NCBI RefSeq assembly: GCF_008630915.1
Contig: NZ_CP043909.1
Location: forward strand, 2,666,001 to 2,730,000
Source: Acinetobacter suaedae
GTDB taxonomy: Bacteria; Pseudomonadota; Gammaproteobacteria; Pseudomonadales; Moraxellaceae
Direction: 5' to 3'
Length of the DNA stretch: 64,000 bases
Each line of letters starts with the position of its first letter. The stretch's first letter is position 1. Shown here piece by piece: positions 26,692 through 41,248 of this stretch. Below the pieces are notes generated by a model, which had not been told where the DNA came from, searched no databases, and saw only the letters and a program-made list of their open reading frames with translations. Made by a program: the position numbers and the translations under genes.

Positions 26692-27561
26692 ATGAATAAA
26701 TCAACCAATTTTAGTCAAGACGACTTAAATCTATTTCAGGCAAGCCGAACATTTCTGTTTGGTCTTGCCTATCGACTTTTAGGTTCAACAAGTGATGCAG
26801 AGGATGCATTACAGGATATTTTTATCAAATGGCAACAACAACCCAAACATGAAATTATCCATCCACAAGCTTGGCTTACCACCATATGCACAAGACATTG
26901 TATCGATCTATTGCGCTCTCATCACAAATCTCGGACAGATTATATCGGAACATGGTTGCCTGAACCCTATCATCATACTGAAGAGTTATTGGTCGAATCC
27001 GATTACACCCTTTCCACTGCCTTTCTGCTCATCTTAGAAAAACTGTCTGTCAAAGAGCGTGCCGCTTATATATTGCATGAGATATTCAATCTTGATTACG
27101 CTGAAATTTCAGACATACTTTTAGAACAGCAAAATTATTGTCGCCAATTGGTGACTCGCAGTAAGAAACGGATTGCAGAGCAGCCCAAAGTACTTTCGAC
27201 CATACCGACTTCTCATCAGATAACTTTACTGAATGCATTCAAAGATGCGATTCATTCACACGATCTAGATCAACTTAAAGCACTTTTAAGTGAAGATATT
27301 TTATTTGCAGCCGATGGCGGTGGTAAAGTTTCCGCAATTCGACAACCCTTTACAGATCTGACCAGTGTACTACGCTTTTTTGAACGTTTACTATTTCAAG
27401 CATGGACTGAGTTATCTTGGGAAATGTGTTATTTGAATGGCAATATCGGTTTCAAACTATATGATCAGCAACATCATTGTGTGATCGTACTAACTTTTCA
27501 TTTTGATCAACAACACATCTCCAACATTTATGTTTTGCGCAACCCAGAAAAACTCAAATAA
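26692..27561 (+). CDS. ECF41-group RNA polymerase sigma factor with C-terminal SnoaL-like domain
   Basis: The 289-residue protein has sigma region 2 (FLFGLAYRLLGSTSDAEDALQDIFIKW), a linker with WLPEP (88-92), region 4 (LSVKERAAYILHEIFNLDYAEISDIL) and a C-terminal SnoaL/NTF2-like domain. The domain carries DGGGK (208-212) and ends NPEKLK. WLPEP, DGGGK and an NPDKL-like tail are the described ECF41 marks. In this group the C-terminal extension controls activity in place of a classical anti-sigma factor. No anti-sigma gene is adjacent. The signal sensed is unknown. Confidence 0.93.
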   Translation: MNKSTNFSQDDLNLFQASRTFLFGLAYRLLGSTSDAEDALQDIFIKWQQQPKHEIIHPQAWLTTICTRHCIDLLRSHHKSRTDYIGTWLPEPYHHTEELLVESDYTLSTAFLLILEKLSVKERAAYILHEIFNLDYAEISDILLEQQNYCRQLVTRSKKRIAEQPKVLSTIPTSHQITLLNAFKDAIHSHDLDQLKALLSEDILFAADGGGKVSAIRQPFTDLTSVLRFFERLLFQAWTELSWEMCYLNGNIGFKLYDQQHHCVIVLTFHFDQQHISNIYVLRNPEKLK

Positions 27562-27586
27562 AAAAGGCCAACCTTAGTTGACCTTC
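27558..27586 (-). terminator. Probable hisG terminator
   Basis: AAGGCCAAC and GTTGACCTT pair with one mismatch around CTTA (27564-27585). On the minus strand a run of six T follows, 20-odd bases after the hisG stop. The plus-strand ECF41 gene ends at its edge. Confidence 0.65.
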
Positions 27587-27604
27587 AACATTCATTCGAG
27601 ATTT

Positions 27605-29550
<1,946 letters not shown>

Positions 29551-29802
29551 TTAAGCTCCGAAAAGGCTTGCTTTGCGCCATTCGTCTTTTGTCATTGCAC
29601 GAATCGTTACAGCATGGACTGCACCACTCGCAATATAAGAATTTAAAGGTGCATAAACGGCTTGTTGACGACTAACGGTACGTTTACCTTCAAACTGATC
29701 ATCAACAATACGTAGGTCAAATTTTCCAGCTTGTCCGCTCACTGCTACTTCTGCTTCAGGGAAAGCTTCTTTTAAAATTTGCGTGAGCTGCTCACTATTC
29801 AT
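29551..29802 (-). CDS. ibaG: BolA-family protein IbaG
   Basis: This small protein of about 83 residues has the BolA fold. It contains LKEAFPEAEVAVSG, the conserved DDQFEGKRTVSRQQAVYAPL region and a C-terminal HAVTIRAMTKDEW. BolA/IbaG proteins bind Fe-S clusters with monothiol glutaredoxin, and IbaG is usually linked to murA, as here. ATG at 29802, with GAGGT upstream, is preferred over a TTG two codons earlier. Confidence 0.9.
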   Translation of the reverse strand: MNSEQLTQILKEAFPEAEVAVSGQAGKFDLRIVDDQFEGKRTVSRQQAVYAPLNSYIASGAVHAVTIRAMTKDEWRKASLFGA

Positions 29803-29897
29803 TACCAAGACCTCTTATACAACCATTGGTGTAAAACGCGTTATTTTACTATAACTTTTTCTCATAATTCAGTACACAGCTTCTTTTTTTATCAATA

Positions 29898-29930
29898 AAA
29901 AAAAGAGGCTCAACAAAAAGCCTCTTTATA
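29898..29930 (-). terminator. Terminator after hpf
   Basis: AAAGAGGCT and AGCCTCTTT (29902-29927) pair around an 8-base loop. On the minus strand a run of eight T follows. It separates hpf from ibaG-murA-hisG. Confidence 0.85.
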
Positions 29931-29940
29931 AAAATAAAAA

Positions 29941-30282
29941 TCAACTTAAAAGTGCAAGCTCATGTTGATAAGAACATTGTATTTTTCTATGTTTTGCAAG
30001 TTGTCTTTTTAATTTATCTGTTAATTTCTTAATCGAAGTATACATATCATCAGCTGTTGCTTGTGCAAATAATTCCACCCCAGGAAGACGGATAATCGCC
30101 TCTGCAATATGATTTGCACTCCCCTTATGTGATCGTTTATCTACCTGATGATCTTTGGCCAACTTGATCTGCATACTATTCACTTGATCTAGATGCTTGG
30201 TCATTTGGCTGAACTTCGCTTTTATATTTTCTTCAATTGCTGGTGTAATAGTTAAATGGTGTCCACGAATTGTTATTTGCAT
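29941..30282 (-). CDS. hpf: Ribosome hibernation promoting factor
   Basis: This protein of about 113 residues begins MQITIRGHHLTITPAIEENIKAKF, the classic HPF/YfiA start; upstream codons to 30315 are probably not used. Further marks are AEAIIRLPGVELFAQATADDMYTSIKKLTDKLKRQL. It binds the 30S subunit in stationary phase and promotes 100S dimers. The C-terminal extension of long HPF is absent. It follows rpoN, the usual gammaproteobacterial linkage. Confidence 0.93.
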   Translation of the reverse strand: MQITIRGHHLTITPAIEENIKAKFSQMTKHLDQVNSMQIKLAKDHQVDKRSHKGSANHIAEAIIRLPGVELFAQATADDMYTSIKKLTDKLKRQLAKHRKIQCSYQHELALLS

Positions 30283-30397
30283 AATTCTATCCCTCACCTT
30301 TTTCTCAGGATTCAAGACCGTCGCTTAAGCAAATTTAATGCACATTTTGTTGGTTCAATATCCATTAAATCATTTTCAGCGACTCCTCTAGTGATCA

Positions 30398-30429
30398 TTA
30401 AAAGATTCATTATTTCGTAATAATGAATC
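30398..30429 (-). terminator. Hairpin after rpoN
   Basis: GATTCATTAT and ATAATGAATC form a 10-base perfect stem (30404-30429), followed on the minus strand by TTTTAATG. The stem is AT-rich, so termination may be partial. Confidence 0.5.
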
Positions 30430-30453
30430 CCTAGAATAGTCACACCTTGAAAT

Positions 30454-31902
30454 TCAGATCAAGACTTTTCTTTCAGAAGATGATGGAATATGTAACGATT
30501 CTCGATATTTTGCGACCGTGCGTCGTGCGACCTCAATCCCTTCCACTTTCAACAGTTCAGCAATTGCGTTATCTGACAACGGCTTACATGGATTCTCATT
30601 TGAAACTAGCTTTTTGATCATAGCGCGGATTGCAGTAGAAGATGCTTCCCCACCTGTGGTTGTTCCCACATGACTAGAAAAAAAGTATTTCAATTCGAAT
30701 AGACCACGTGGCGTAAGCATATATTTATTGGTCGTCACACGGGAAACGGTGGACTCATGCAATTCCACCTCTTCCGCCACATCGCGTAAAACCAAAGGTT
30801 TCATCGCTTCAGGACCTTGCTCTAAAAATGCCCGTTGATGCTCAACAATACAGGTCGCAACCTTTAATAATGTTTTATGGCGCTCATCGATACTTTTTAT
30901 AAAATTCTTTGCCTCAAGCATTTGATTACGTAAATAGACATTATCATCACTTTGATCCGCACGACGAATCATTCCAGAGTAAAAAGAATTAATACGTAAT
31001 TTTGGCATAACATCTGGATTGAGCTGTACTTGCCAATGCTGATCCTTTTTCGCAACGACCACATCGGGAACTTGATAATCCGACTCTTGTTGATTAAATT
31101 CTAGACCAGGATAAGGCTTTAATGTTCTTAACAAATCAACTGCCGACTTTAATTGTTCTTTTGACAAGCCAGTTTGTTTCAATAATTTATTCAAATCATT
31201 TGAAATAAGCAACTCGTAATATTTAAGAAGATTCTTCGCCTCACTCACATAGGGCGCATGCTCATTCAATGCTTCAAGTTGAATTCTTAAACATTCGGCT
31301 AAATTTCTCGAGCCTACCCCAATCGGATCTAAGTGTTGAATATGTTTAAGAACAACGATAATTTCATCCAATTCAATCTCTTCATCGCTGTCCATCTCCT
31401 CTAAAAAGCGTGTAGTTGCCAATTGAATATCTTCAAGTTCAGCATCTAAAAAGCCCTTTTCATCAAGAGAGTCAACAATGCAATAAGCGATTAACTTATC
31501 AATAGAGGAAAAATGCAATAAATTAACTTGTTCTAAAATATGTTCTTTTAAATTATGTTGAACCTGTCGATTATCTTCTCGCTCTTCATATTCAGGAGAT
31601 CCCAGTGCTGTTGATTGGTGTGTATAAACATCATCCCACTCTGTATCAACAGGCAAATCGTTTGGCAAATGATCTGCATTTAACTCCGTCGTCAAATCAG
31701 CATTTTCTTTACTTTCCAGTGCAGAAAGACTTTCTGTTGTTCCTGATTCTTCTATTTTTTCCAGTAAGGGGTTACTATCAAGCTGAATTTGAATTTCTTG
31801 TTCCAGCTCTAAGCTTGATAGCTGTAGAAGACGAATCGCCTGCTGTAATTGAGGAGTTAACGACAAACTATTCGCAACTTTCAATCCAACAGATAATTTC
31901 AT
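30454..31902 (-). CDS. rpoN: RNA polymerase sigma-54 factor
   Basis: The protein has 482 residues. The Gln-rich N-terminal activator region (LKVANSLSLTPQLQQAIRLLQLSSLELEQEI) is intact. An acidic region II follows. The C-terminus has the RPN box (VARRTVAKYRESLHIPSSSERK) and the helix-turn-helix region VELHESTVSRVTTNKYMLTPRGLFELKYFF. It directs activator-dependent transcription. hpf follows. The usual upstream neighbour lptB is not seen here; a small unknown gene and the rRNA operon occupy that side. Confidence 0.97.
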   Translation of the reverse strand: MKLSVGLKVANSLSLTPQLQQAIRLLQLSSLELEQEIQIQLDSNPLLEKIEESGTTESLSALESKENADLTTELNADHLPNDLPVDTEWDDVYTHQSTALGSPEYEEREDNRQVQHNLKEHILEQVNLLHFSSIDKLIAYCIVDSLDEKGFLDAELEDIQLATTRFLEEMDSDEEIELDEIIVVLKHIQHLDPIGVGSRNLAECLRIQLEALNEHAPYVSEAKNLLKYYELLISNDLNKLLKQTGLSKEQLKSAVDLLRTLKPYPGLEFNQQESDYQVPDVVVAKKDQHWQVQLNPDVMPKLRINSFYSGMIRRADQSDDNVYLRNQMLEAKNFIKSIDERHKTLLKVATCIVEHQRAFLEQGPEAMKPLVLRDVAEEVELHESTVSRVTTNKYMLTPRGLFELKYFFSSHVGTTTGGEASSTAIRAMIKKLVSNENPCKPLSDNAIAELLKVEGIEVARRTVAKYRESLHIPSSSERKVLI

Positions 31903-32153
31903 AGAGCCTTCCTTTTAATTAAACAAGCAAAAAACATGCCCATAAAAATATTTATAACATAAAGTAATGTTTACGCATACAAGGAAAATTCCTTTCTAAT
32001 GACTTATCTGTTCAAAAAACTAGCGAAAGTATAAATATTTATTGTAATACCGAGTCAACCTTTACCTCAGTACTCTCTTAAAAAATAATAGTTCAAGTTA
32101 AATAGAAACGCTTATCAGAGCAGACGACATCTTTTATAGTGAAGAAATATCAA

Positions 32154-32489
32154 CTACTTTATATTTTGTTGCTTAAGACACTCATGCATTTCTTCGAGCA
32201 CTTTCTGCCCCATTGTTCTTCGCACAAGATCATTTAGGTCGCCTGCTAGAAAGTTAGACCAAGTCGTACTCGTTGAACCGGAAGACATTGCATATCGTCC
32301 ACAAGCAGACCAGACCTTTTGATCTGATGTAATATACGCTACATATAGCTCACCTTCAGGATCACCCAATATCCATTCGCGAATAACTCGAGGTGCTTGA
32401 TATTTTTTCTTAGGTTTTTCTAACGACTTCCATACTAAAAAACCTAAATAGACAATTCCAATAGCAGATAAAAGTTCATAGAGAATCAT
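32154..32489 (-). CDS. Small membrane-anchored protein of unknown function
   Basis: This 111-residue protein has one N-terminal membrane helix (LLSAIGIVYLGFLVW). A basic KKK stretch and a soluble domain follow (REWILGDPEGELYVAYITSDQKVWSACGRYAMSSGSTSTTW), ending in a short charged helix. I recognise no family. It sits between the 5S rRNA terminator and rpoN, 251 bases upstream of rpoN, and the ATG has AGGAG upstream. It is probably real, given a clean start site and signal-anchor composition. Confidence 0.6.
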   Translation of the reverse strand: MILYELLSAIGIVYLGFLVWKSLEKPKKKYQAPRVIREWILGDPEGELYVAYITSDQKVWSACGRYAMSSGSTSTTWSNFLAGDLNDLVRRTMGQKVLEEMHECLKQQNIK

Positions 32490-32587
32490 ATCACTCCTAA
32501 TAGCATTTCTTATTTAGCATCTAATTAGGATAAAAATAGCACGACTCGTTAAATATTGGCTTCTATTTTTCTTTTTCCACTGGCCAT

Positions 32588-32626
32588 AAAAAACACCCCC
32601 AGCCATTAGGTTGGGGGTGTTTGAAT
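32588..32626 (-). terminator. rRNA operon terminator
   Basis: AAACACCCCCA and TGGGGGTGTTT form an 11-base GC-rich stem (32591-32622), followed on the minus strand by a T run. It lies just past the 5S gene. Confidence 0.9.
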
Positions 32627-32632
32627 TTAAAA

Positions 32633-32746
32633 GCTGGCGATGACTTACTCTCACATGGCAAGTGCCACACTACCATCAGCGCGAAGAGGTTTCACTTCTG
32701 AGTTCGGGAAGGGATCAGGTGGTTCACTCTTGCTATTGTCGCCAGC
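32633..32746 (-). rRNA. rrf: 5S ribosomal RNA
   Basis: On the minus strand the gene begins and ends with complementary GCTGGCGA/TCGCCAGC, the 5S terminal helix, and contains the conserved internal CCGAACTCAGAAGTGAAAC region. The length is about 114 bases. It is the last gene of the operon; the terminator follows directly. Confidence 0.96.
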
Positions 32747-32989
32747 AAACTGTTTTGGCTTTGGGTGGTCTTACTTTTAAACTTATTATTAAGTTCATGC
32801 CACTTAGTACCGAAAGAGTTATTAACGGATTAGTAGAACATAAAGCATAGCTTTATGTCTTGCGCTCGGGCAAAGATTATTAATCTTTGCTTATCCTCGC
32901 TCATGAGTCTGTATTGTAACTAGTTTTAACACTAAATCAAGTTATGTATTGAATTTATCTTGAATACAACAACTGTTTGGGTGTTGTAT
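32747..32989 (-). other. 23S-5S spacer of the rRNA operon
   Basis: This 243-base transcribed spacer has no tRNA gene. It includes processing-stem sequence flanking 23S, since CAACACCC-type sequence recurs at the other end near 35880. Confidence 0.6.
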
Positions 32990-35880
<2,891 letters not shown>

Positions 35881-36209
35881 TACAACCCCAAACAGTCGTT
35901 AACACATACAAGTGAGTGTTATCGTTGCAAACTTAATTGCTACTGGTTTGTTGTCTGTGAACTTAATCACCATACAGCTTCAATCTAAATTCATATACCA
36001 AAACGCTTGATTCAGTGTTTTTGCTAGTTCTCAATTTCATTCTTTCGAATGAATTGAGTGAACAATTTATTTCAGACTCAATTCTACTAATCTGTTAATG
36101 ATTAACTACAGCCTCGTCAGCTTGCAGTAAACTGTGATAAATCACAGAAGTTAATAAGCGTTTAACTTACTAAGTTCTGTAATCTTTAGCTCGTACTTCG
36201 TAAAGTACG
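35881..36209 (-). other. tRNA-Ala to 23S spacer
   Basis: This 329-base AT-rich transcribed spacer has no gene. It should contain the RNase III processing stem for 23S and the antitermination signals that are typical of the region; I could not single out a boxA with confidence. Confidence 0.55.
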
Positions 36210-36285
36210 TGGTGGAGACTAGGAGAGTCGAACTCCTGACCTCCTGCGTGCAAAGCAGGCGCTCTACCAACTAAGCTAAGTCCCC
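36210..36285 (-). tRNA. tRNA-Ala (anticodon TGC)
   Basis: This 76-base gene has encoded CCA, acceptor GGGGACT/AGTCTCC, anticodon arm CCTGC-TTTGCAC-GCAGG with anticodon TGC, and a normal T arm. It is the second tRNA in the 16S-23S spacer. Confidence 0.97.
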
Positions 36286-36356
36286 AGCTTACAATCATCA
36301 TGAACGATATATCTTTTTATCTAGCAGCTTGTGATTATTCATCACTTCGTCAGTAG

Positions 36357-36433
<77 letters not shown>

Positions 36434-36493
36434 TCAGATACATCTTCGAAGAACAACTTGTTGTGGATTCTTACCAGTCACCAATCTTTCGTT

Positions 36494-38030
<1,537 letters not shown>

Positions 38031-38238
38031 AATCATTTGCACCTTAGTTAAGACAAGGTGCCAATTCTGGCTCATCAATTACTGACTTAATATTCGCTCA
38101 AATAAACTTCGAGAAATTTAAACCAATTAATCAATGAAAATATATTCGATCGATCAACCAGTAAAAATCCACACAAGTTGTTCTTCTATTCTCTTAATGA
38201 TCTTCTCGATGATTCGTCATCATCAAGCTAGGTCGGCT

Positions 38239-38266
38239 ATATTACTCTAAATTTCTTTAAAGTCAA
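38239..38266 (-). promoter_or_regulatory. rRNA operon promoter, proximal
   Basis: On the minus strand TTGACT, a 16-base spacer and TAATAT are followed by the GC-rich AGCCGACC discriminator region, as expected for a stringently controlled rRNA promoter. A/T-rich DNA upstream of the -35 could act as an UP element. The start point would be about 200 bases before 16S. Confidence 0.75.
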
Positions 38267-38379
38267 CTGGTAATTTAGATATTTTATCAACTTATCAATC
38301 ACACCAAGAATCTAACTACTTTAAGCCAAATCCTTGTTTATCAACAAGTTTTTATCTGCATCACCGCCGATGGATGTGC

Positions 38380-38407
38380 ATTCTACAGCATTCACATAAC
38401 AACACAA
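38380..38407 (-). promoter_or_regulatory. rRNA operon promoter, distal candidate
   Basis: On the minus strand TTGTGT and TAGAAT are separated by 16 bases ending in an extended TG-like context, about 140 bases upstream of the proximal promoter. This is a consensus match only. Confidence 0.45.
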
Positions 38408-38596
38408 CCCCTTTTCTTTCTTTTTATTACTAAGCGAACGTTTTTAGATCAAATTTACATTTCTTCTTATATTTTGTTAGTGAATTTGCTTTAATAAAGG
38501 ATGAATAATTAAATCGTATTTCTTTTACATAGCTATTGCGTTAAGTGACGCAATCACTTTATGACAGTATTTCGCTCAAAGCGATTAAGGATTTAT

Positions 38597-39496
38597 ATGC
38601 ATTACTCCAATTTTATCTTGCTTGGGTTATTAACTGCTGGAGCATGTTCATCCGTATTTGCTCAGAATGAATTGGCAAACGCAACAAGCTCAACCACAGA
38701 TGTGCAATCAACGCCAACAACCACAACTCAAAAAGTATCCACAATTCAAGCAATCAAAGAACTTAAACATTTAACTAAAGATGATTTAAAAGTAAATGCA
38801 AATGCAGCCCAACCAGATGAAGTAAAAGATCCTCTACAAGGCTTAAACCGTAAAATCTTTACCTTTAATGACGCTCTAGATCGTAATTTACTCAAACCTG
38901 TCGCTATACAGTACACGGCTAAAGTTCCAGAACCGGTACGTAGTCCCTATCGTCAATTTAGAAAAAATTTAGGAGAACCTTGGAATGCAGTCAACCAAAT
39001 CATTCAAGGCAAACCTAGCCGTGCAGCAAAAACTTTAGGGCGTTTCACTATTAATACATTAACAACATTAGGTTTTGCAGATCCCGCACGTCGCTTGGGT
39101 CTAGACACTGAAGAAGAAAGTTTTGGTGTAACTCTTGGTTATTATGGCGTCCCATCTGGTCCGTATGTCATGTTACCTTTTTTCGGTCCAAGTACATTCC
39201 GTGATGGTTTTGGTTTAGCTGCAGATAGTTTTGGTCGCCCACAAAAATACTTATTAGATGATCAAGAAGGTATTTATTGGTCAACCAATGTACTACAAGC
39301 TATTGATACACGTTCACAAATTCTAGATCTTGAGGAAACACTCAAAGGCGATAAATACTCAATGATTCGCGACTTCTATTTACAACGCAAAGCGTTCCAA
39401 ATCGCGGAAAAACGTGGTGATTCGAATGATATTTCTTTTGTGAATGGTGAAGATGATTTTGATGATGATTCCTCACTTGATAGTGATACTGAGTAA
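38597..39496 (+). CDS. mlaA: MlaA (VacJ) outer-membrane lipid-asymmetry protein
   Basis: This protein of about 299 residues belongs to the Mla system, which removes misplaced phospholipids from the outer leaflet. Family motifs are DPLQGLNRKIFTFNDALDRNLLKPVA, GEPWNAVNQIIQGKP, FTINTLTTLGFADPA, ESFGVTLGYYGVPSGPYVMLPFFGPSTFRDGFG. AAGGA before the ATG at 38597 decides the start over one 12 codons upstream. The signal ends LLTAGACSSVFA; the Cys context is a weak lipobox, and VFA-Q could be a signal peptidase I site. The C-terminus is very acidic. mlaBCDEF are not in the window. Confidence 0.93.
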   Translation: MHYSNFILLGLLTAGACSSVFAQNELANATSSTTDVQSTPTTTTQKVSTIQAIKELKHLTKDDLKVNANAAQPDEVKDPLQGLNRKIFTFNDALDRNLLKPVAIQYTAKVPEPVRSPYRQFRKNLGEPWNAVNQIIQGKPSRAAKTLGRFTINTLTTLGFADPARRLGLDTEEESFGVTLGYYGVPSGPYVMLPFFGPSTFRDGFGLAADSFGRPQKYLLDDQEGIYWSTNVLQAIDTRSQILDLEETLKGDKYSMIRDFYLQRKAFQIAEKRGDSNDISFVNGEDDFDDDSSLDSDTE

Positions 39497-39524
39497 TTGA
39501 TTAATAATATTGTTTTACAAACTT

Positions 39525-39567
39525 TAGTGTTACTACGTTATTTAGACCTTAGTAACACTATGTTTTA
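39525..39567 (+). terminator. Terminator after mlaA
   Basis: TAGTGTTACTA and TAGTAACACTA form an 11-base perfect stem with a 14-base loop, followed by TGTTTT. Confidence 0.6.
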
Positions 39568-39597
39568 GGTCATCTTTCATCTATGATGAATTAAAAA

Positions 39598-40596
39598 ATG
39601 ATCACCCAAAGGATTGACTATTCGTCTATGTATTTCATCCAGCCCACGCGCTCAATACCTTATTTAGATCAAGCTTTAACCGAGTTACCAAATCTACAAG
39701 TCATTCAAGTTCACGATTTGGATTTATATGATCAAACAATTATTGCCATTGCTGATGTACAAGATTTTTTAAATTTTCAATGGAAACTCCCAACAATCGT
39801 TTTAGCTTTTGAACATGAAGGTGCAGCATTGGCACAGGCATGGGAAATGGGAGCATTAGCTGGCTGGATGTGGGATAATTTACCCAAAAATCCCAAGCAA
39901 GCCTTATTTAAAATTGATGCGCAATATAAACGGAATCAAGATAGCCGCGATTTGCCCTCAGCTGCTGAATTACAAAAGCGCCTACTACCGAATCCTATCG
40001 AACTTCCCAACTATCAGTTTGAATCTTTTTTTCAACCTTCTGCCTATTTATCTGGGGATTGGTATGACTATTGGCGTCTAAATGATAATGAGGTTTTATT
40101 TTATCTTGCTGATGTTTCTGGACATGGTGTGACGAGTAGTTTATTGACTTCCTGGATGGCAGCCTTCCATGGTCGTTCAAAAACACCAAGTCAGTTAATC
40201 CAAAAGCTTAATGCAATGTTGATGCAAGAAAATATCGAAAAACATATTACTATGGTCGCAGGTATTTTAAATTTAGCCACCCATGAAGTTCGTTGGTCTA
40301 GTGCTGGGCATTATCCACCACCAATTATTTTTGAACCTAATCAGCCACCACAAATTTTAACCACTAGTAGCTTCCCTTTAGGCCTTACTGAAGAACTAGA
40401 AGTGGAAGAGCACCATTGCTTCCTTCCCCCTCATGCACGCTTTATTTTATGTTCAGATGGCGCATTAGAACCATTTGATGGCAGACTCAATGACCAATTT
40501 AATCAATTGGTTGAACACCTTCAAAACAATGCTTTCAAAGCTCCAGAACATGTTGCTGACGACATTGCAATCTTAAGTTTATGCCGATTGAATTAA
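39598..40596 (+). CDS. gigA: PP2C-type (RsbU/SpoIIE) phosphatase with degenerate receiver-like N-terminus, GigA-like
   Basis: The 332-residue protein has a C-terminal PP2C phosphatase domain with metal-binding motifs SGDWYDYW, ADVSGHGVTSSLL, SSAGHYPP and LCSDGALEPF. It begins after an RsbU-like linker (SAAELQKRLLPNPI). Residues 1-110 look like a receiver fold but lack a clear phosphoacceptor Asp. In A. baumannii the RsbU-like GigA dephosphorylates the STAS protein GigB and is needed for stress tolerance and virulence; the same gene pair is present here, so the name is by context and similarity. A second start at Met 11 is possible. Confidence 0.82.
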   Translation: MITQRIDYSSMYFIQPTRSIPYLDQALTELPNLQVIQVHDLDLYDQTIIAIADVQDFLNFQWKLPTIVLAFEHEGAALAQAWEMGALAGWMWDNLPKNPKQALFKIDAQYKRNQDSRDLPSAAELQKRLLPNPIELPNYQFESFFQPSAYLSGDWYDYWRLNDNEVLFYLADVSGHGVTSSLLTSWMAAFHGRSKTPSQLIQKLNAMLMQENIEKHITMVAGILNLATHEVRWSSAGHYPPPIIFEPNQPPQILTTSSFPLGLTEELEVEEHHCFLPPHARFILCSDGALEPFDGRLNDQFNQLVEHLQNNAFKAPEHVADDIAILSLCRLN

Positions 40597-40698
40597 TTTT
40601 AAAATCAATATCTTAACTAGATATCAGCATCCAAGTACTTGTGTCTAGAATATCACTATGGGATAATTTTATATCCTTTCTCTGAAAATGGCATTTAT

Positions 40699-41220
40699 AT
40701 GTCAACAGGTCATGTTGAATATGCAAGTTTGAACGGAACGCATATTTTCAAGCTTATTGGCGAAGTGCGTGCTCACTCTTGTATAAGTCTAGACAAACTA
40801 CTCAACCGAATTGAACAGCAACAGAATGTTGTTGGTGCAATCGTTGACTTAACCCAAACCACGTTTATTGACAGTACTGTTTTAGGCATACTGGCAAAAT
40901 TAGGTTTAAAACTTAAGCAAGTTCACCATATACAAGCCGTCATGCTTTCAACGAATCCAGATATTACAACTTTAGCCAACAGTATGGGCTTAGGACAAGT
41001 ATTTGTGATTTTGAATTATTGCGGTGATCCTAATGTATGTACATTGGAACTTACTGATGAGCAAGTTACGCACAGCGCCATGTTAAACACAGTACTTGAT
41101 GCGCATAAAACCTTGATGCGTTTAAATGAAAATAACCAAAATATGTTTGAACCACTGGTTAAACAGTTGCAAAAAGAACAAGATTGCTTAAGTAACAACG
41201 ATCATAAGCAAAATGCTTGA
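40699..41220 (+). CDS. gigB: STAS-domain anti-anti-sigma-type protein, GigB-like
   Basis: This STAS protein of about 173 residues follows the phosphatase gene. VGAIVDLTQTTFIDSTVLGILAKLG contains the FIDST motif with the phosphorylatable Ser, as in SpoIIAA-like antagonists. A polar C-terminal extension continues beyond the STAS core. The frame is open from 40639, but MSTGHVEYASLNGTHIF at 40699 fits the STAS domain start better. No anti-sigma kinase is adjacent; GigB is reported to act through other partners, including the nitrogen PTS. Confidence 0.82.
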   Translation: MSTGHVEYASLNGTHIFKLIGEVRAHSCISLDKLLNRIEQQQNVVGAIVDLTQTTFIDSTVLGILAKLGLKLKQVHHIQAVMLSTNPDITTLANSMGLGQVFVILNYCGDPNVCTLELTDEQVTHSAMLNTVLDAHKTLMRLNENNQNMFEPLVKQLQKEQDCLSNNDHKQNA

Positions 41221-41248
41221 TCGTTAAATTACATATTCAGGCTTGCTT

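Larger units (their letters stand above)
38031..38596. other. rRNA leader and promoter region divergent to mlaA
   Basis: About 560 bases hold the 16S leader, two candidate rRNA promoters on the minus strand and the upstream region of mlaA. A small hairpin, CTTGTT-TATC-AACAAG followed by TTTTT, lies at 38333-38353 on the plus strand. No gene is visible. Confidence 0.7.

Noticed and set aside
38333..38353. Hairpin CTTGTT-TATC-AACAAG with T run upstream of mlaA as a terminator
   Set aside because: The stem is only 6 bp and AT-rich, and no plus-strand gene ends there; it lies in the rRNA promoter region.
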